Source of the DNA: Limnovirga soli
Lineage (GTDB): Bacteria > Bacteroidota > Bacteroidia > Chitinophagales > Chitinophagaceae
Length of the DNA stretch: 64,000 nt
Reading direction: 5' to 3'
Assembly (NCBI RefSeq): GCF_013106755.1
Contig: NZ_WHPF01000016.1
Coordinates: 1 to 64,000 of the forward strand
A program made the position numbers and the translations under genes. Shown in pieces: positions 54,186 through 63,644 of the stretch. Each line of letters begins with the position of its first letter. Position 1 is the stretch's first letter. The notes below the pieces were generated by a model. It did no database searches and was not told where the DNA came from. It saw only the letters and a list, made by a program, of their open reading frames with translations.

Positions 54186-55337
54186 ATGAATATTGCATTT
54201 GATGCAAAACGGGCATATAATAACGGAACTGGTTTAGGCCATTATAGCCGAACCCTGATCAGTTCGCTTGCAGGCAATTATCCTGAAAATGAATACTTTT
54301 TATGTACCCCAAAAATTTCTGACCGGTTTAATACTGCTGCTTATAAAAATGTGCATGTGGTTAGTCCGCAGCATTTTCCTTCCACCATTTTTACCAGTTT
54401 ATGGAGAAGCAGCTGGGTAAAAAAAGATTTACAGCAACAGCATATTGAATTGTACCATGGGTTAAGCCATGAGATACCGGTAGGTATTGAGCGTACGGGT
54501 ATTGGCACGGTAGTAACCATTCACGATCTGATTTTTGAGCGTTATCCAAAACAGTATAACCCCATTGATGTGCAGATTTACAGAAGTAAGTTTAGCAATG
54601 CATGTAAACATGCCAACCGAATTATTGCTATAAGTGAACAAACCAAGCAGGATATTATTCAATTTTATAAAATACCCGGGCAAAAAATAGAAGTGTGTTA
54701 CCAGAGTTGCCATGCTGCATTTGGCTTTACTGTAGATGAAGCCGAAAAGCAGCGGATTAAACAATTATACCGCTTACCTGATCATTTTTATTTGTATGTG
54801 GGCTCTATTATTGAGCGTAAAAATTTATTAACCATTTGTAAGGCCATACAATTACTTGGTAAAAAATTACCTTATCCATTACTGGTGATAGGAGAGGGCG
54901 GCGCTTATAAAAAAGAAGTGCTTGCATATATAAAGCAAAATGGATTAGAAAATAGTATTCGATTATTGTCGGATGAGGAAAGCATAAAAAATATTCCCGG
55001 TTACCGCACAGCGGCAGATTTTCCTGCCATTTACCAACAGGCATCGGCAATGATTTATCCCTCCATTTTTGAAGGATTTGGTATTCCGGTTTTAGAGGCA
55101 TTATGGAGTAAGATTCCAGTAATTACAAGTAATATATCCTGTTTGCCCGAAGCTGGAGGGCCCGGTGCATTTTATATTGACCCCTTCAACCAAAATGAAT
55201 TAGCAGCTGTTATGTTACAGGTAGCAGAAGATGATGCTTTGCGCCAGCAATCCATAGCAACCGGCTGGCAATATGCGCAACGGTTTACACAAGCGGCCTG
55301 CGCCGAAGCCGTAATGCAGGTATATAAACAAATTTAA
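54186..55337 (+). CDS. GT4 family glycosyltransferase
   Basis: This GT-B enzyme starts MNIAFDAKRAYNNGTGLGHY, the usual sugar-acceptor-side loop (Gly-rich GTGLGHYSR). The C-terminal domain has YLYVGSIIERKNLLTICKAI and the donor site IYPSIFEGFGIPVLEALWSK with PEAGGPGAFYIDP. The frame reaches back to 54120, with another ATG at 54147, but the ATG at 54186 gives the standard GT4 N-terminus. The stop is followed 2 bp later by the Sua5 gene, so the two genes share a transcript. The sugar is unknown. Confidence 0.9.
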   Translation: MNIAFDAKRAYNNGTGLGHYSRTLISSLAGNYPENEYFLCTPKISDRFNTAAYKNVHVVSPQHFPSTIFTSLWRSSWVKKDLQQQHIELYHGLSHEIPVGIERTGIGTVVTIHDLIFERYPKQYNPIDVQIYRSKFSNACKHANRIIAISEQTKQDIIQFYKIPGQKIEVCYQSCHAAFGFTVDEAEKQRIKQLYRLPDHFYLYVGSIIERKNLLTICKAIQLLGKKLPYPLLVIGEGGAYKKEVLAYIKQNGLENSIRLLSDEESIKNIPGYRTAADFPAIYQQASAMIYPSIFEGFGIPVLEALWSKIPVITSNISCLPEAGGPGAFYIDPFNQNELAAVMLQVAEDDALRQQSIATGWQYAQRFTQAACAEAVMQVYKQI

Positions 55338-55339
55338 TT

Positions 55340-55909
55340 ATGATTGATTTTAGTACAGATATTGAAGCCTGTTTGGCACATTTACACGCAGGTGGTATTA
55401 TTCTTTATCCAACCGATACGGTGTGGGGTATTGGTTGCGATGCCACCAACGAAGCTGCAGTTGAAAAAATTATTGCATTAAAGCAAAGGCCCGATGATAA
55501 AAGTTTTGTGGTATTGGTGGCATCCGAAAGAGAGGTATTGCAGTATATAGCTGCTCCCGATTTGGCTTTGTTTGATTATTTGGATGAACAGCAAAAACCC
55601 ACCACCGTTATTTATGACCATGCACTGGATATTGCCTCCAATGTATTGGCTGCCGATGGCTCAGTTGCTTTGCGTATTTGTAAGGATGAATTTTGCAAAC
55701 ACCTGATTAAACGTTTTAGAAAGCCATTGGTAAGTACTTCGGCCAATATTAGTGGAATGCCCGCTGCAACTGTATTTGCCGAAATTAATGAAGCCATAAA
55801 ACAGGGTGTTGATTATGTGGTACAATACCGTCAGCAGGATAATACACCACAACAGCCATCTTCCATAATTCGTTGGCAAAATGGGACTGTAACTATTATT
55901 AGGGCTTAA
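55340..55909 (+). CDS. L-threonylcarbamoyladenylate synthase (Sua5/TsaC/YrdC family)
   Basis: It makes threonylcarbamoyl-AMP from threonine, bicarbonate and ATP, the first step of the t6A modification at position 37 of ANN-decoding tRNAs. The 189-residue YrdC fold shows GGIILYPTDTVWGIGCDATN (17-36), KQRPDDKSF (47-55), and the anticodon-side LVSTSANISGMPA (about 131-143). It begins 2 bp after the glycosyltransferase stop. The protein is short and lacks the extra Sua5 C-terminal domain, so it is closer to TsaC/YciO. Confidence 0.92.
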   Translation: MIDFSTDIEACLAHLHAGGIILYPTDTVWGIGCDATNEAAVEKIIALKQRPDDKSFVVLVASEREVLQYIAAPDLALFDYLDEQQKPTTVIYDHALDIASNVLAADGSVALRICKDEFCKHLIKRFRKPLVSTSANISGMPAATVFAEINEAIKQGVDYVVQYRQQDNTPQQPSSIIRWQNGTVTIIRA

Positions 55910-55920
55910 TTTTTTGCACC

Positions 55921-55985
55921 CTGCAATACCGCAATAGGTGGCTTTACTTGCGTCGCACTCTTGTGCTGCATAACCAGTAGCAGCT
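55921..55985 (+). repeat. GCGACGC repeat copy 30 (type A, forward)
   Basis: Core 55941-55966 ending TTGTGC, right box GCAGCT. The left box is reduced to CCCTGCAATA just upstream. It lies between the convergent sua5 and ostA-like genes, and its end touches the ostA-like stop. Confidence 0.87.
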
Positions 55986-57663
55986 ATTGATCTTCAAAAA
56001 GTGAGTACTTGGTTTTTGGCCTTTTTTCATCCAGCCATTTAAAACCACGCAATCTTATTTCTTCATGGTTTACCTGGCGCATAGGATAAGTAATGCCCTG
56101 CAGGTTACTTCTAAAAACTACCCGTTCTGGTTTTTTAGATTCAAAATACATATCAATAATGTCTGATGAAGCTTTGTTTACGCCAATAAATTTATTATAA
56201 TCATCCTGGCCATAATAAATACTTTCCGAGTTGCCTTTGGCCCTTAAATGGTGTATATCTCCATTGGTAAAATCACCATTGATAGTACGGCCTTTTATCT
56301 GGTTATAATACAATTGCCCCACTTTGCTAATAGCCAACGCATTTTCAAATACAAATAATCGTTTGGGCTTTTTATTTTCTGTATACAGATAAATGGTATC
56401 ACCGGTAATCTGGTTGTCTCTTGCCCATACCACAGGATCTTTAAATAAACGGAAAACAGAATCTTCAGCGCTATAAAATAAACTGTCGCCCACAGCCTGT
56501 AACGAATCAGAGTAAATGCGTACATGATAATAAGCTTCAAAAAAACGGTCGGAACTATCCGTTTTGTTTTCTGATGCTGAATCTTTTATATGTAGAGAAT
56601 CTGTTGAACGGGAAGAATCCTTTACAATTGGATTATCCAAAATAAATGGCACTACCCTTGATTTGCGCAGTGTGGATAATTTGGCAGAATACATGGTATC
56701 TGCCGCAATAAAAATGGAATCATTCTCTTGTTTTATAATCATCACCGGTTTTTCGGTAGCAAGAAAAGAACCATCCTTTCTGTTGGTGTTTAAATGGTTT
56801 GCCAGCAGGGTAATATTTTGTACGGTGTCTTTATACACCACACGGCCACGGGCTTCACCAAAACCGGTTGAGTCGTCATTAGCCACATCATCAGCAATTA
56901 ATATAGTGCTGCCATCCTGGATTTCTGGTCTTTTACCAAAATAGGCTTTTTTATTTTTGGTATCGTAATAACCATCGGTAGTATATATTTTCTTTCTGCC
57001 ACTATCCGATGTAATATAAGTAGGGGACACAAATGTAGAAATACCGGTATAGGTATTATATACCAATGTGTCTGTTTTTATGGTGTAATCAGGGTTAACC
57101 AAAACAACGTTTTTCTTGAAATATACATCCCGGGTTTCTTCATAATAAAAAGCTTCTTTGCTGGTTAGGGTAGTTTTATCGTTTACTACTTTACCTCCTG
57201 TAGTGTAAACACCAATTTTTGTAAGCATATCATAATCCAGCTGCGAAGTGGTAAGTATACCTTTACCATCTGTAAGTTTTACGTTGCCGGTAAGTTTAGC
57301 TTTTTTTTCCTTGCCTAAATATTTAAGATAATCTGAGTAAATCTGCAGACTGTCATTATCGTTAATGTGTACATGGCCAAAGGATTCTAAAACATTGGTC
57401 ACCGTATTTATAGAGGCACTATCACAATAAAATAAAGAAGTTTCTTGCTGCACTGCTACTTTACCTGCCAGTGTTTGAAATTTATTAAGGGAGTCTTTAT
57501 CCAGAAAACCTAATCTGTCTGCATGTATAATAATTATTTGTCTGATGGCAGCAATACTATCTTTAGCGGTAACAGGTACGGGCTGTTGTGCCTGTGCAGC
57601 TGTAAAGCCAAAACAAAACAATACTATGCAAACTATAAAACGCAATGTATATATGCCTTTCAT
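55984..57663 (-). CDS. OstA-like (LptA-domain) LPS transport protein
   Basis: The 559-residue periplasmic protein starts with a signal peptide (about 1-25, AAQAQQP). Successive OstA/LptA-type beta strands follow, with LESFGHVHINDNDSLQIYSD (about 92-111), AKLTGNVKLTDGKGILTTSQ, TDTLVYNTYTGISTFVSPTY and later repeats such as VVWARDNQITGDTIYLY. LptA-type proteins carry lipopolysaccharide across the periplasm to LptD. It lies 2 bp downstream of the MlaD-like gene, in a block with an amidase and lptD, which fits outer-membrane biogenesis. Confidence 0.87.
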   Translation of the reverse strand: MKGIYTLRFIVCIVLFCFGFTAAQAQQPVPVTAKDSIAAIRQIIIIHADRLGFLDKDSLNKFQTLAGKVAVQQETSLFYCDSASINTVTNVLESFGHVHINDNDSLQIYSDYLKYLGKEKKAKLTGNVKLTDGKGILTTSQLDYDMLTKIGVYTTGGKVVNDKTTLTSKEAFYYEETRDVYFKKNVVLVNPDYTIKTDTLVYNTYTGISTFVSPTYITSDSGRKKIYTTDGYYDTKNKKAYFGKRPEIQDGSTILIADDVANDDSTGFGEARGRVVYKDTVQNITLLANHLNTNRKDGSFLATEKPVMIIKQENDSIFIAADTMYSAKLSTLRKSRVVPFILDNPIVKDSSRSTDSLHIKDSASENKTDSSDRFFEAYYHVRIYSDSLQAVGDSLFYSAEDSVFRLFKDPVVWARDNQITGDTIYLYTENKKPKRLFVFENALAISKVGQLYYNQIKGRTINGDFTNGDIHHLRAKGNSESIYYGQDDYNKFIGVNKASSDIIDMYFESKKPERVVFRSNLQGITYPMRQVNHEEIRLRGFKWLDEKRPKTKYSLFEDQ

Positions 57664-57665
57664 TA

Positions 57666-58679
57666 TTACTTAAGTGTTTTGGTAGAATCTGTTAAAGGCA
57701 AAGGCTCTACCAGATAGCCGCCTTTATCTTTTTTACCAAAAACAGAAATATTTACATAACGTTTCGGGTGGGCACGAAGATCGTCCATAAGCACATTGGC
57801 ACTGCGTATGGTATTGTTAATGTTGTTGTAGAATTGTTTATCGTTTATCAAAGCGCCTAAAGTGCCATCTGTTGAATTTACTTTGGCCATAATATCATTT
57901 AGTTTTTCAACAGTACCTTTCAGGCTGTTAACTGCGCCATCAATATCGGCTTTGGAAAGATTGTCGGTCGTTTTTTCAATGTTACTCATCATATTTGTGA
58001 TTTTCTCATTATTATCCGCCAGGTTTTTGGTAAAGCTGTTTACATTTTCCAGTGATTTTGATAAGGTACCTGATTGCTCATTTAGCATAGATGGCAATGC
58101 CGCTGCCGATACCACCAAACTGGCTGTTACCTTATTTAAATTACCAATAACACTTTGCAAATTGCCTTTTGTATTGGGATCCAATACCGTATTTATATTT
58201 CTTAACACCGTATCCAGCGAAGCCAGCGTAGCTTTTAGCTGATCTGCCACTGGTGTAATTTTACCAGATAATTCACCCAGTAAACCCGAATTGTTCGAGG
58301 TAGTAATGGTGTCTCCGTTGTTAATATATTTTGTGCTGTTACCTGTGGTAATAACAATGGCGGGAGAACCAAGCGGAGAGGATTCAATAACCGCAACCGA
58401 GTTATCAGGAATCAGGTAGTCGCCATTTAGTTTTACGCCAACAACAACTGAGCTTATATTGTTATCTGCCGCTACAATATCGTATACACTGCCTATTTGA
58501 AAGCCGTTAATAAATACCGGATTCGATGGCATTAATTTCTTCGTGTCGCTGTATTTGGCGTAAATAAAAGTGCCGGTTTTAAACAGGCTGCGGCCTTTTA
58601 AAAAATTAAAACCCAATATTAAAAAGGTAATGGCTACAGCGGTTAGTGCGCCAATTTTTGTTTCGTTATTTATTTTCAC
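57666..58679 (-). CDS. MlaD-like (MCE domain) protein
   Basis: This inner-membrane anchored MCE-domain protein would bind lipids for trafficking between the two membranes. From GTG at 58679 the protein has 337 residues: MKINNETKIGALTAVAITFL with the membrane helix, the MCE domain (about 37-115, with VFINGFQIGSVYDIV), and a long coiled helical tail (about 130-290). The open frame runs to 58760, but its upstream part is a translation of repeat copy 31 (SHTCTA peptide), so GTG at 58679 is the real start. The ostA-like gene follows 2 bp later. Confidence 0.88.
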   Translation of the reverse strand: MKINNETKIGALTAVAITFLILGFNFLKGRSLFKTGTFIYAKYSDTKKLMPSNPVFINGFQIGSVYDIVAADNNISSVVVGVKLNGDYLIPDNSVAVIESSPLGSPAIVITTGNSTKYINNGDTITTSNNSGLLGELSGKITPVADQLKATLASLDTVLRNINTVLDPNTKGNLQSVIGNLNKVTASLVVSAAALPSMLNEQSGTLSKSLENVNSFTKNLADNNEKITNMMSNIEKTTDNLSKADIDGAVNSLKGTVEKLNDIMAKVNSTDGTLGALINDKQFYNNINNTIRSANVLMDDLRAHPKRYVNISVFGKKDKGGYLVEPLPLTDSTKTLK

Positions 58680-58711
58680 AATACATTTTTTTAGTGTTTG
58701 TTCTTTATTGT

Positions 58712-58780
58712 TGCATGGTGTTGTTGCAGTACAAGTGTGCGACGCAAGAGGCGATGCCATAAGTGCTTTTGCCGGGCTCC
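58712..58780 (-). repeat. GCGACGC repeat copy 31 (type A, reverse)
   Basis: Core GTACAAGTGTGCGACGCAAG at 58729-58748, then AGGCGATGCC, ending TTGCCGGGCTCC. It lies in the 341-bp gap between the amidase and mlaD-like genes and is the copy that extends the mlaD-like open frame. Confidence 0.9.
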
Positions 58781-58806
58781 TAAAAATGCTTTTTTCTTAT
58801 TTTTTG

Positions 58807-58882
58807 GCGTTACCCTTTCGGGTCGGGCTTTACGCTGCAAGTCCTCGCTGCGCTGCGGGCTTTCCGCTTCAATCCCTAACGC
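58807..58882. repeat. Second repeat family: 76-bp element with GCGTTA/TAACGC ends
   Basis: The stretch starts with GCGTTA and ends with TAACGC, a perfect 6-bp inverted pair. Inside are CCCTTTCGGG, GTCGGGCTTTACGCTGCAAG and GCGGGCTTTCCGCTTCAATC, which contain small hairpins. I recognise this type (GTCGGGCTTTCCGCTTCAATC-like) as a common dispersed element in Bacteroidota genomes. It is much richer in G+C than the surrounding DNA. One copy is seen in this window. Confidence 0.75.
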
Positions 58883-59020
58883 ATACCATGTAATAACAAA
58901 GAACTATATAATACCAATATTATGCAATATTAATATTAAGTGCCATAATTGCGGGCACAAAACTAATGGTTATGTAAAAGGTGGTTGATAAAGTTTTGTA
59001 AAATGTGTTACCCGGCCTTG

Positions 59021-59941
59021 TTATTCCTGGGTTTTAGGATGCTCGAGTGAATACCTGTAACGCTTTAAGGCTTTTACAATTACGTCGGCAGTTTCCTGTT
59101 GGCCTTTCTCGCTATTAAGATAGTCTTCTTCTTCGGCATTGGTTATATACCCGGTTTCTACCAATACGCTTGGCATGGCGGTGGCTTGTAATACCCAAAT
59201 TCCTACCTGTCTTTGCAATGCCTCTCTAACTGAGCGGCCAATGCTGGCAAATTCTTCTTCTACCGTTAATGCCAAACTTGCACTGCGCTGAAAATATTGC
59301 TGTGTTTTTAAAGCATATAAAATTCGTTTTTCGGGAGAATCGGGGTCAAAATCGCTTACCTGTGCGTACATGGTACTATCAATATATAATGATTCGTTTT
59401 CACGCATGGCCAGTTCCTTATCATCGTTTTTATGTACCGCCCAAATATAAGTAGATGCACCTTTGGCAGGGCTTGGGGTTGTCCATGTGCGGTATTGAGG
59501 TACTTTGCGGGTATGTTTCTTTTTGTTTTTGCCTTTACCCGTATAATAGGTTTGGGTTTTATAGCCAATTAACTCACTGTGTTTTTGTGCGGGTGCCGCA
59601 TCGCAGTGAATAGAAATAAATAAATCGCCTTTGGCATTATTGGCTTTATTGGCTTTTACAGGTGGTGGGTCGAACACATCGGTGGTTCTTGTCATAACCA
59701 CATTTACATCGGGCATGGCATCCTGTAAGGTTTGCTGTAATTTAAGCGCAATGGCTAGTGTAAGGTCTTTTTCCCATGAGTAAGCCCCTTTGGCACCACC
59801 ATCTTCTCCGCCATGGCCGGCATCAATAACAATTGTTTTAATACCTTGCTTTTGAAAAGGTATTTCTGTTACATAGGTAAAAGAAGAGATTATTGATAAA
59901 CAAGTGATTACTGTTGCAGCAAAAAATATTTTTTTCAACAT
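59021..59941 (-). CDS. N-acetylmuramoyl-L-alanine amidase (Amidase_3)
   Basis: It cleaves the bond between muramic acid and the peptide stem in peptidoglycan. The 306-residue protein has an N-terminal signal/anchor (about 4-22), then the zinc amidase domain: IVIDAGHGGEDGGAKGAYSW (about 37-56; His and Glu ligands), ISIHCDAAP (His ligand), and MPSVLVETGYITNAEEEDYL (catalytic Glu near 266). An insert of about 45 residues (about 125-170) with TYYTGKGKNKKKHTRKV is present in the middle. It diverges from lptD and lies upstream of the mlaD-ostA-like genes. Confidence 0.93.
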   Translation of the reverse strand: MLKKIFFAATVITCLSIISSFTYVTEIPFQKQGIKTIVIDAGHGGEDGGAKGAYSWEKDLTLAIALKLQQTLQDAMPDVNVVMTRTTDVFDPPPVKANKANNAKGDLFISIHCDAAPAQKHSELIGYKTQTYYTGKGKNKKKHTRKVPQYRTWTTPSPAKGASTYIWAVHKNDDKELAMRENESLYIDSTMYAQVSDFDPDSPEKRILYALKTQQYFQRSASLALTVEEEFASIGRSVREALQRQVGIWVLQATAMPSVLVETGYITNAEEEDYLNSEKGQQETADVIVKALKRYRYSLEHPKTQE

Positions 59942-59992
59942 ATTTATAGTTCATTAAACGTATTCTTCACAAATCATTTATGCATTAAGCCC

Positions 59993-60000
59993 TATTTTTG
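59993..60000 (+). promoter_or_regulatory. lptD -7 element, nearly leaderless
   Basis: TATTTTTG matches TAnnTTTG and ends 10 nt before the lptD ATG. The -33 box is not clear. Confidence 0.5.
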
Positions 60001-60010
60001 CCCGGTACTT

Positions 60011-62767
60011 ATGGTCAAACGTTGCAAATCTAATATAATTTACATTTTTTTGGGGCTTGCCATATTGCTATTTACGGCAATAACGTTTGATATACAGGCA
60101 AAGGATAAAAACTTTTTGCCTTTTGTCAAAGTATTAACAACTGAAGCTGATACTGCCCAACCCAAAGTAAAATCAAGAACTGCTATTGCTCTTACGCAAG
60201 ATACAATCATTACCAATAAAGCTGATACATCCGTATTAAAAGATACTACCAACAAAAAAATAGTTGATAGTTCTATTACCTCCTTAAATGATTCGGCAAA
60301 AGTTATTACAATAGATACCCTTAGCTTTTCTCAGGATTCGCTGGCAGCGCAGGTGCAATATAATGCCGAAGATTCAGGGGTATTAATTATGTCTACCCGT
60401 AACTTTTATTTATATGGCAAGGCCAGCACCCAATACCAGGATCTTAAATTAGATGCCAATACAATTGAGTACACGCAGGCCAACCAAATGATTAAGGCAT
60501 TTGGCGGTGTGGATACTGCGCAGGGCGCTTTAAATAAACCCAAATTGGTACAAGCTGGTTCAGAATCTATAAGCGACACCATTTTTTTTAACATGAAAAC
60601 CCAAAGAGGGTTAACCCTGAATACATTTTATAAAGAAGATGATATTTATGTACAGGCACAGCGGTTAAAAAAAGTAGATAAGGAAGTAGCATTTGGTTAT
60701 CGCACTACGTTTACCACCTGTAACCTGGATACACCCCATTTCGATTTCAGGGCAAGGAAAATAAAGATCATCAATAATAAGATTGCGGTATCGGGCCCTG
60801 CTAATTTTGAAGTAGAAGGGGTTCCTTTACCATTGGCCATTCCTTTTGGTATTTTTCCTTTAAACAGGGGAAGGCATTCGGGCTTGCTGCCACCACAGTT
60901 TGCCTCCAATCAGGATTTTGGTTTGGGTTTGGAAGGGCTTGGCTATTATAAAGTTCTCAACGATAATTGGGATATTACCGTGCGCAGTAATATTTACAGT
61001 TATGGTGGCTGGAACCTAAATATTCAACCAGAGTATTTTAAACGATACAAATACAGGGGTAACTTAAACCTGGCATTGCAAAAAACAAAAATTCTGAATA
61101 GCGGAACCATTTCAAAATCTGAGTTTACAGAAACGTCCGGCTTTTTTATTACCTGGACACATTCTACTGATACACGGGCCAGGCCGGGTACTACATTCTC
61201 AGCCAATGTAAGAGCCGGTAGCACCAAGTTTAACCAGTATATACCCAATAATTCATACCAGAATTTCCAAAATCAGTTAAGCAGTTCTATTACCTGGAAC
61301 AAAATATGGGACCAGGGCAAGTATAATTTAAGTGTTGCGGGCAACCACGACCAGAATAATAATTCAGGTTTAATAAATATAAGGCTACCTACGGTAAGCT
61401 TTAGTGCCACAACTATTTACCCTTTCCAGCGTAAAGAAATTGTAGGCGCTCAAAAATGGTACGAGAAGCTGGGGGTTTCCTATAACGGTACCTTATTAAA
61501 CCAATTTTCTTTTTACGACTCAGCCTTCAACTTTAAAAACCTGCTTGATACCGCCCAATGGGGTGTAGAACACCGTGTACCCATTACCTTATCATTGCCA
61601 CCTTTAGGGCCATTTATTTTGTCGCCCAGTGTGTCTTATGGGGAAAGATGGTATGGCCAGCGTATTATGCGTACCTGGAACCCCGATGCCAAAAAAGTGG
61701 ATACCTCTATTTTGAAAGGCTTTAACACTGCCCGTGAAATGAGTTTTAGCCTTTCCTTTAATACCAGAATTTTTGGAACAGTTAACTTCCCCAAATCAAA
61801 AGGCATAAAAGCCATACGCCACGAGGTGAAGCCATTTGTTTCATTTAACTATAAGCCTGATTTAGTTAGTAAATACTATTCCACCGTACAAATAGATACT
61901 TTAGGTAATACCTATCGCTTCTCCGAGCTGGAAGGCGGTGTAATTGGGGCTTTTAGTCCGGGTAAGTTTGGCGGATTAAGTTTTGGTATAGATAATTTGC
62001 TCGAGATGAAGGTGAAGGATAAAAAAGACACCGCCGCCACCGCTACCAAAAAAGTAAAATTATTGGATGGTTTAAGTATCACCAGTGGTTACAACTATCT
62101 TGCCGACACCTTGCAGTGGAGCCCGTTTAGTATGAGCTTGCGCAGTACTTTGTTTGGAAAAGTAAATATAACAGGTAGCGCTTCTATCGATCCATATAAT
62201 ATCGATAGCCTTGGCCGTCGGGTTAACCGGTTGCTTTGGAAGGATGGTAAAGTGGGCCGCTTCACCAATGGAAGTCTTGCTATTTCAACCTCATTAAAAA
62301 GTAAGTCCAAAGATGACAAGAAAACCGAGGACCGCATTTCACCCGATGAAACCCTAACACCCGATGAGCAATTGGCGCAATTGGAATATGTACGCCAAAA
62401 CCCATCTGAGTTTGTAGATTTTAATATTCCCTGGAATGTGCAGTTGTCTTTCTCATTAAGTTTTTACCGTACACTTTCCCCTAATTTAAAAGACTATTTA
62501 ACACAGATAAACAGTAATCTGAATATTAATGGCGATTTTAGTTTAACACCCAAATGGAAAGTTGGCGGCGGCGGATATTACGATTTTAAAACCTCCAAAA
62601 TACAATCGCTAACCATGTTTATAACCCGCGAAATGCACTGCTGGCAATTGGCCATCAATGTTACTCCGGTGGGTTTATACAGGTCCTTCAGTATAACTCT
62701 CAATCCCAAATCCGGCATTTTACGCGATCTAAAAATTAACCGCTCCCGGTTCTTTTACAATCAATAA
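60011..62767 (+). CDS. lptD: LPS-assembly protein LptD
   Basis: LptD is the outer-membrane beta-barrel that inserts lipopolysaccharide into the outer leaflet. The 918-residue Bacteroidota type has an N-terminal membrane segment (about 9-30) as a signal anchor, a region of Ser/Thr/Asp-rich sequence (about 40-115), an LptA-like periplasmic domain with DLKLDANTIEYTQANQMIKA and TTFTTCNLDTPHFDFRARKI (about 230-260), the segment PLAIPFGIFPLNRGRHSGLL, and then the barrel with alternating aromatic strands to the C-terminus. The order agrees with the LptD_2-type annotation. It diverges from the amidase gene. Confidence 0.9.
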   Translation: MVKRCKSNIIYIFLGLAILLFTAITFDIQAKDKNFLPFVKVLTTEADTAQPKVKSRTAIALTQDTIITNKADTSVLKDTTNKKIVDSSITSLNDSAKVITIDTLSFSQDSLAAQVQYNAEDSGVLIMSTRNFYLYGKASTQYQDLKLDANTIEYTQANQMIKAFGGVDTAQGALNKPKLVQAGSESISDTIFFNMKTQRGLTLNTFYKEDDIYVQAQRLKKVDKEVAFGYRTTFTTCNLDTPHFDFRARKIKIINNKIAVSGPANFEVEGVPLPLAIPFGIFPLNRGRHSGLLPPQFASNQDFGLGLEGLGYYKVLNDNWDITVRSNIYSYGGWNLNIQPEYFKRYKYRGNLNLALQKTKILNSGTISKSEFTETSGFFITWTHSTDTRARPGTTFSANVRAGSTKFNQYIPNNSYQNFQNQLSSSITWNKIWDQGKYNLSVAGNHDQNNNSGLINIRLPTVSFSATTIYPFQRKEIVGAQKWYEKLGVSYNGTLLNQFSFYDSAFNFKNLLDTAQWGVEHRVPITLSLPPLGPFILSPSVSYGERWYGQRIMRTWNPDAKKVDTSILKGFNTAREMSFSLSFNTRIFGTVNFPKSKGIKAIRHEVKPFVSFNYKPDLVSKYYSTVQIDTLGNTYRFSELEGGVIGAFSPGKFGGLSFGIDNLLEMKVKDKKDTAATATKKVKLLDGLSITSGYNYLADTLQWSPFSMSLRSTLFGKVNITGSASIDPYNIDSLGRRVNRLLWKDGKVGRFTNGSLAISTSLKSKSKDDKKTEDRISPDETLTPDEQLAQLEYVRQNPSEFVDFNIPWNVQLSFSLSFYRTLSPNLKDYLTQINSNLNINGDFSLTPKWKVGGGGYYDFKTSKIQSLTMFITREMHCWQLAINVTPVGLYRSFSITLNPKSGILRDLKINRSRFFYNQ

Positions 62768-62786
62768 TTTTTTAGCCTAAAGTATT

Positions 62787-62858
62787 ATTGGCCCGGCGCC
62801 AGCAATAATGGCAGCCTACTTGCGTCGCACTCTTGTACGTTTAGCTCTGTACGCAGCT
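62787..62858 (+). repeat. GCGACGC repeat copy 32 (type A, forward)
   Basis: Left box TTGGCCCGGCGCC, core 62814-62838, right box GCAGCT. It lies between the tandem lptD and secreted-protein genes. Confidence 0.9.
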
Positions 62859-62930
62859 ATTTTAACCTCATATCCCATCGCATACTGTATAATGCTATAA
62901 AAATTGTAAGTTGCCGTTAATATAGCACCA

Positions 62931-63617
62931 ATGAAAATACTGATACTACTTATTGCCACTATTTACGGTATATATGCACCTGTTGCGGCACAAAAATCAA
63001 AAGCCTACCCTGTAAAAGTGGGCGAAATACCCAATCAGGTATTACCTGTAGAAGCCATGTATGTTTTGCCCTTATTTAAAAGCGGCACAGTTTTTTTTAG
63101 AAATGGTACCACCACCACACAGCAGCTTAACTATAATTTTTTATTGGATGAAATGCATTTTATTGGCGAAAAAGGCGATACACTGGCTGTTGCGGAACCG
63201 GTATTGCTCACCTCTGTAGCCATTGATTCCATGGTGTTTTATTTTGATAAATTCTTTGTAAGGCAAGTGTATAAAAAGGGCAATTATAAACTGGCCATCA
63301 GGCAGCAAATGGTGCAAATGGCTGATAAAACACGTGGAGGTTACGATGCCGCTTCGGGTTCATCATCTATTACTACCTATGGTACAATTACCAATAACAG
63401 CCAGATTTACCATTTACAGGTGAATAAGGATGTGATGTTTGAGGAAATGGATTCATATTATTTAAGTGATGGGTTTAACCATTTTTTTAAGGCAGATAAA
63501 AAAAACTTCATGTTGCTTTTTCCTGATGTAAATATTACAAAATATGTAAAGGATAATAAGGTAAACTTCTCTAACCTGGAACAACTTAAATTAATGCTGC
63601 ATTACTGTGCGCCATAA
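62931..63617 (+). CDS. Secreted protein, unknown function
   Basis: The 228-residue protein starts with a signal peptide (about 1-20, ending PVAAQ). It is rich in aromatic residues and beta patterns, for example YVLPLFKSGTVFFRNGTTTT, NYNFLLDEMHFIGEKGDTLA and AIDSMVFYFDKFFVRQVYKK. The end has LFPDVNITKYVKDNKVNFSN, the kind of region seen in Bacteroidota exported proteins of unknown role. I recognise no named domain. It stands alone between repeat copies 32 and 33. Confidence 0.75.
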   Translation: MKILILLIATIYGIYAPVAAQKSKAYPVKVGEIPNQVLPVEAMYVLPLFKSGTVFFRNGTTTTQQLNYNFLLDEMHFIGEKGDTLAVAEPVLLTSVAIDSMVFYFDKFFVRQVYKKGNYKLAIRQQMVQMADKTRGGYDAASGSSSITTYGTITNNSQIYHLQVNKDVMFEEMDSYYLSDGFNHFFKADKKNFMLLFPDVNITKYVKDNKVNFSNLEQLKLMLHYCAP

Positions 63618-63644
63618 TTTCACCTCTTTAAAAAGCTTAATGCT

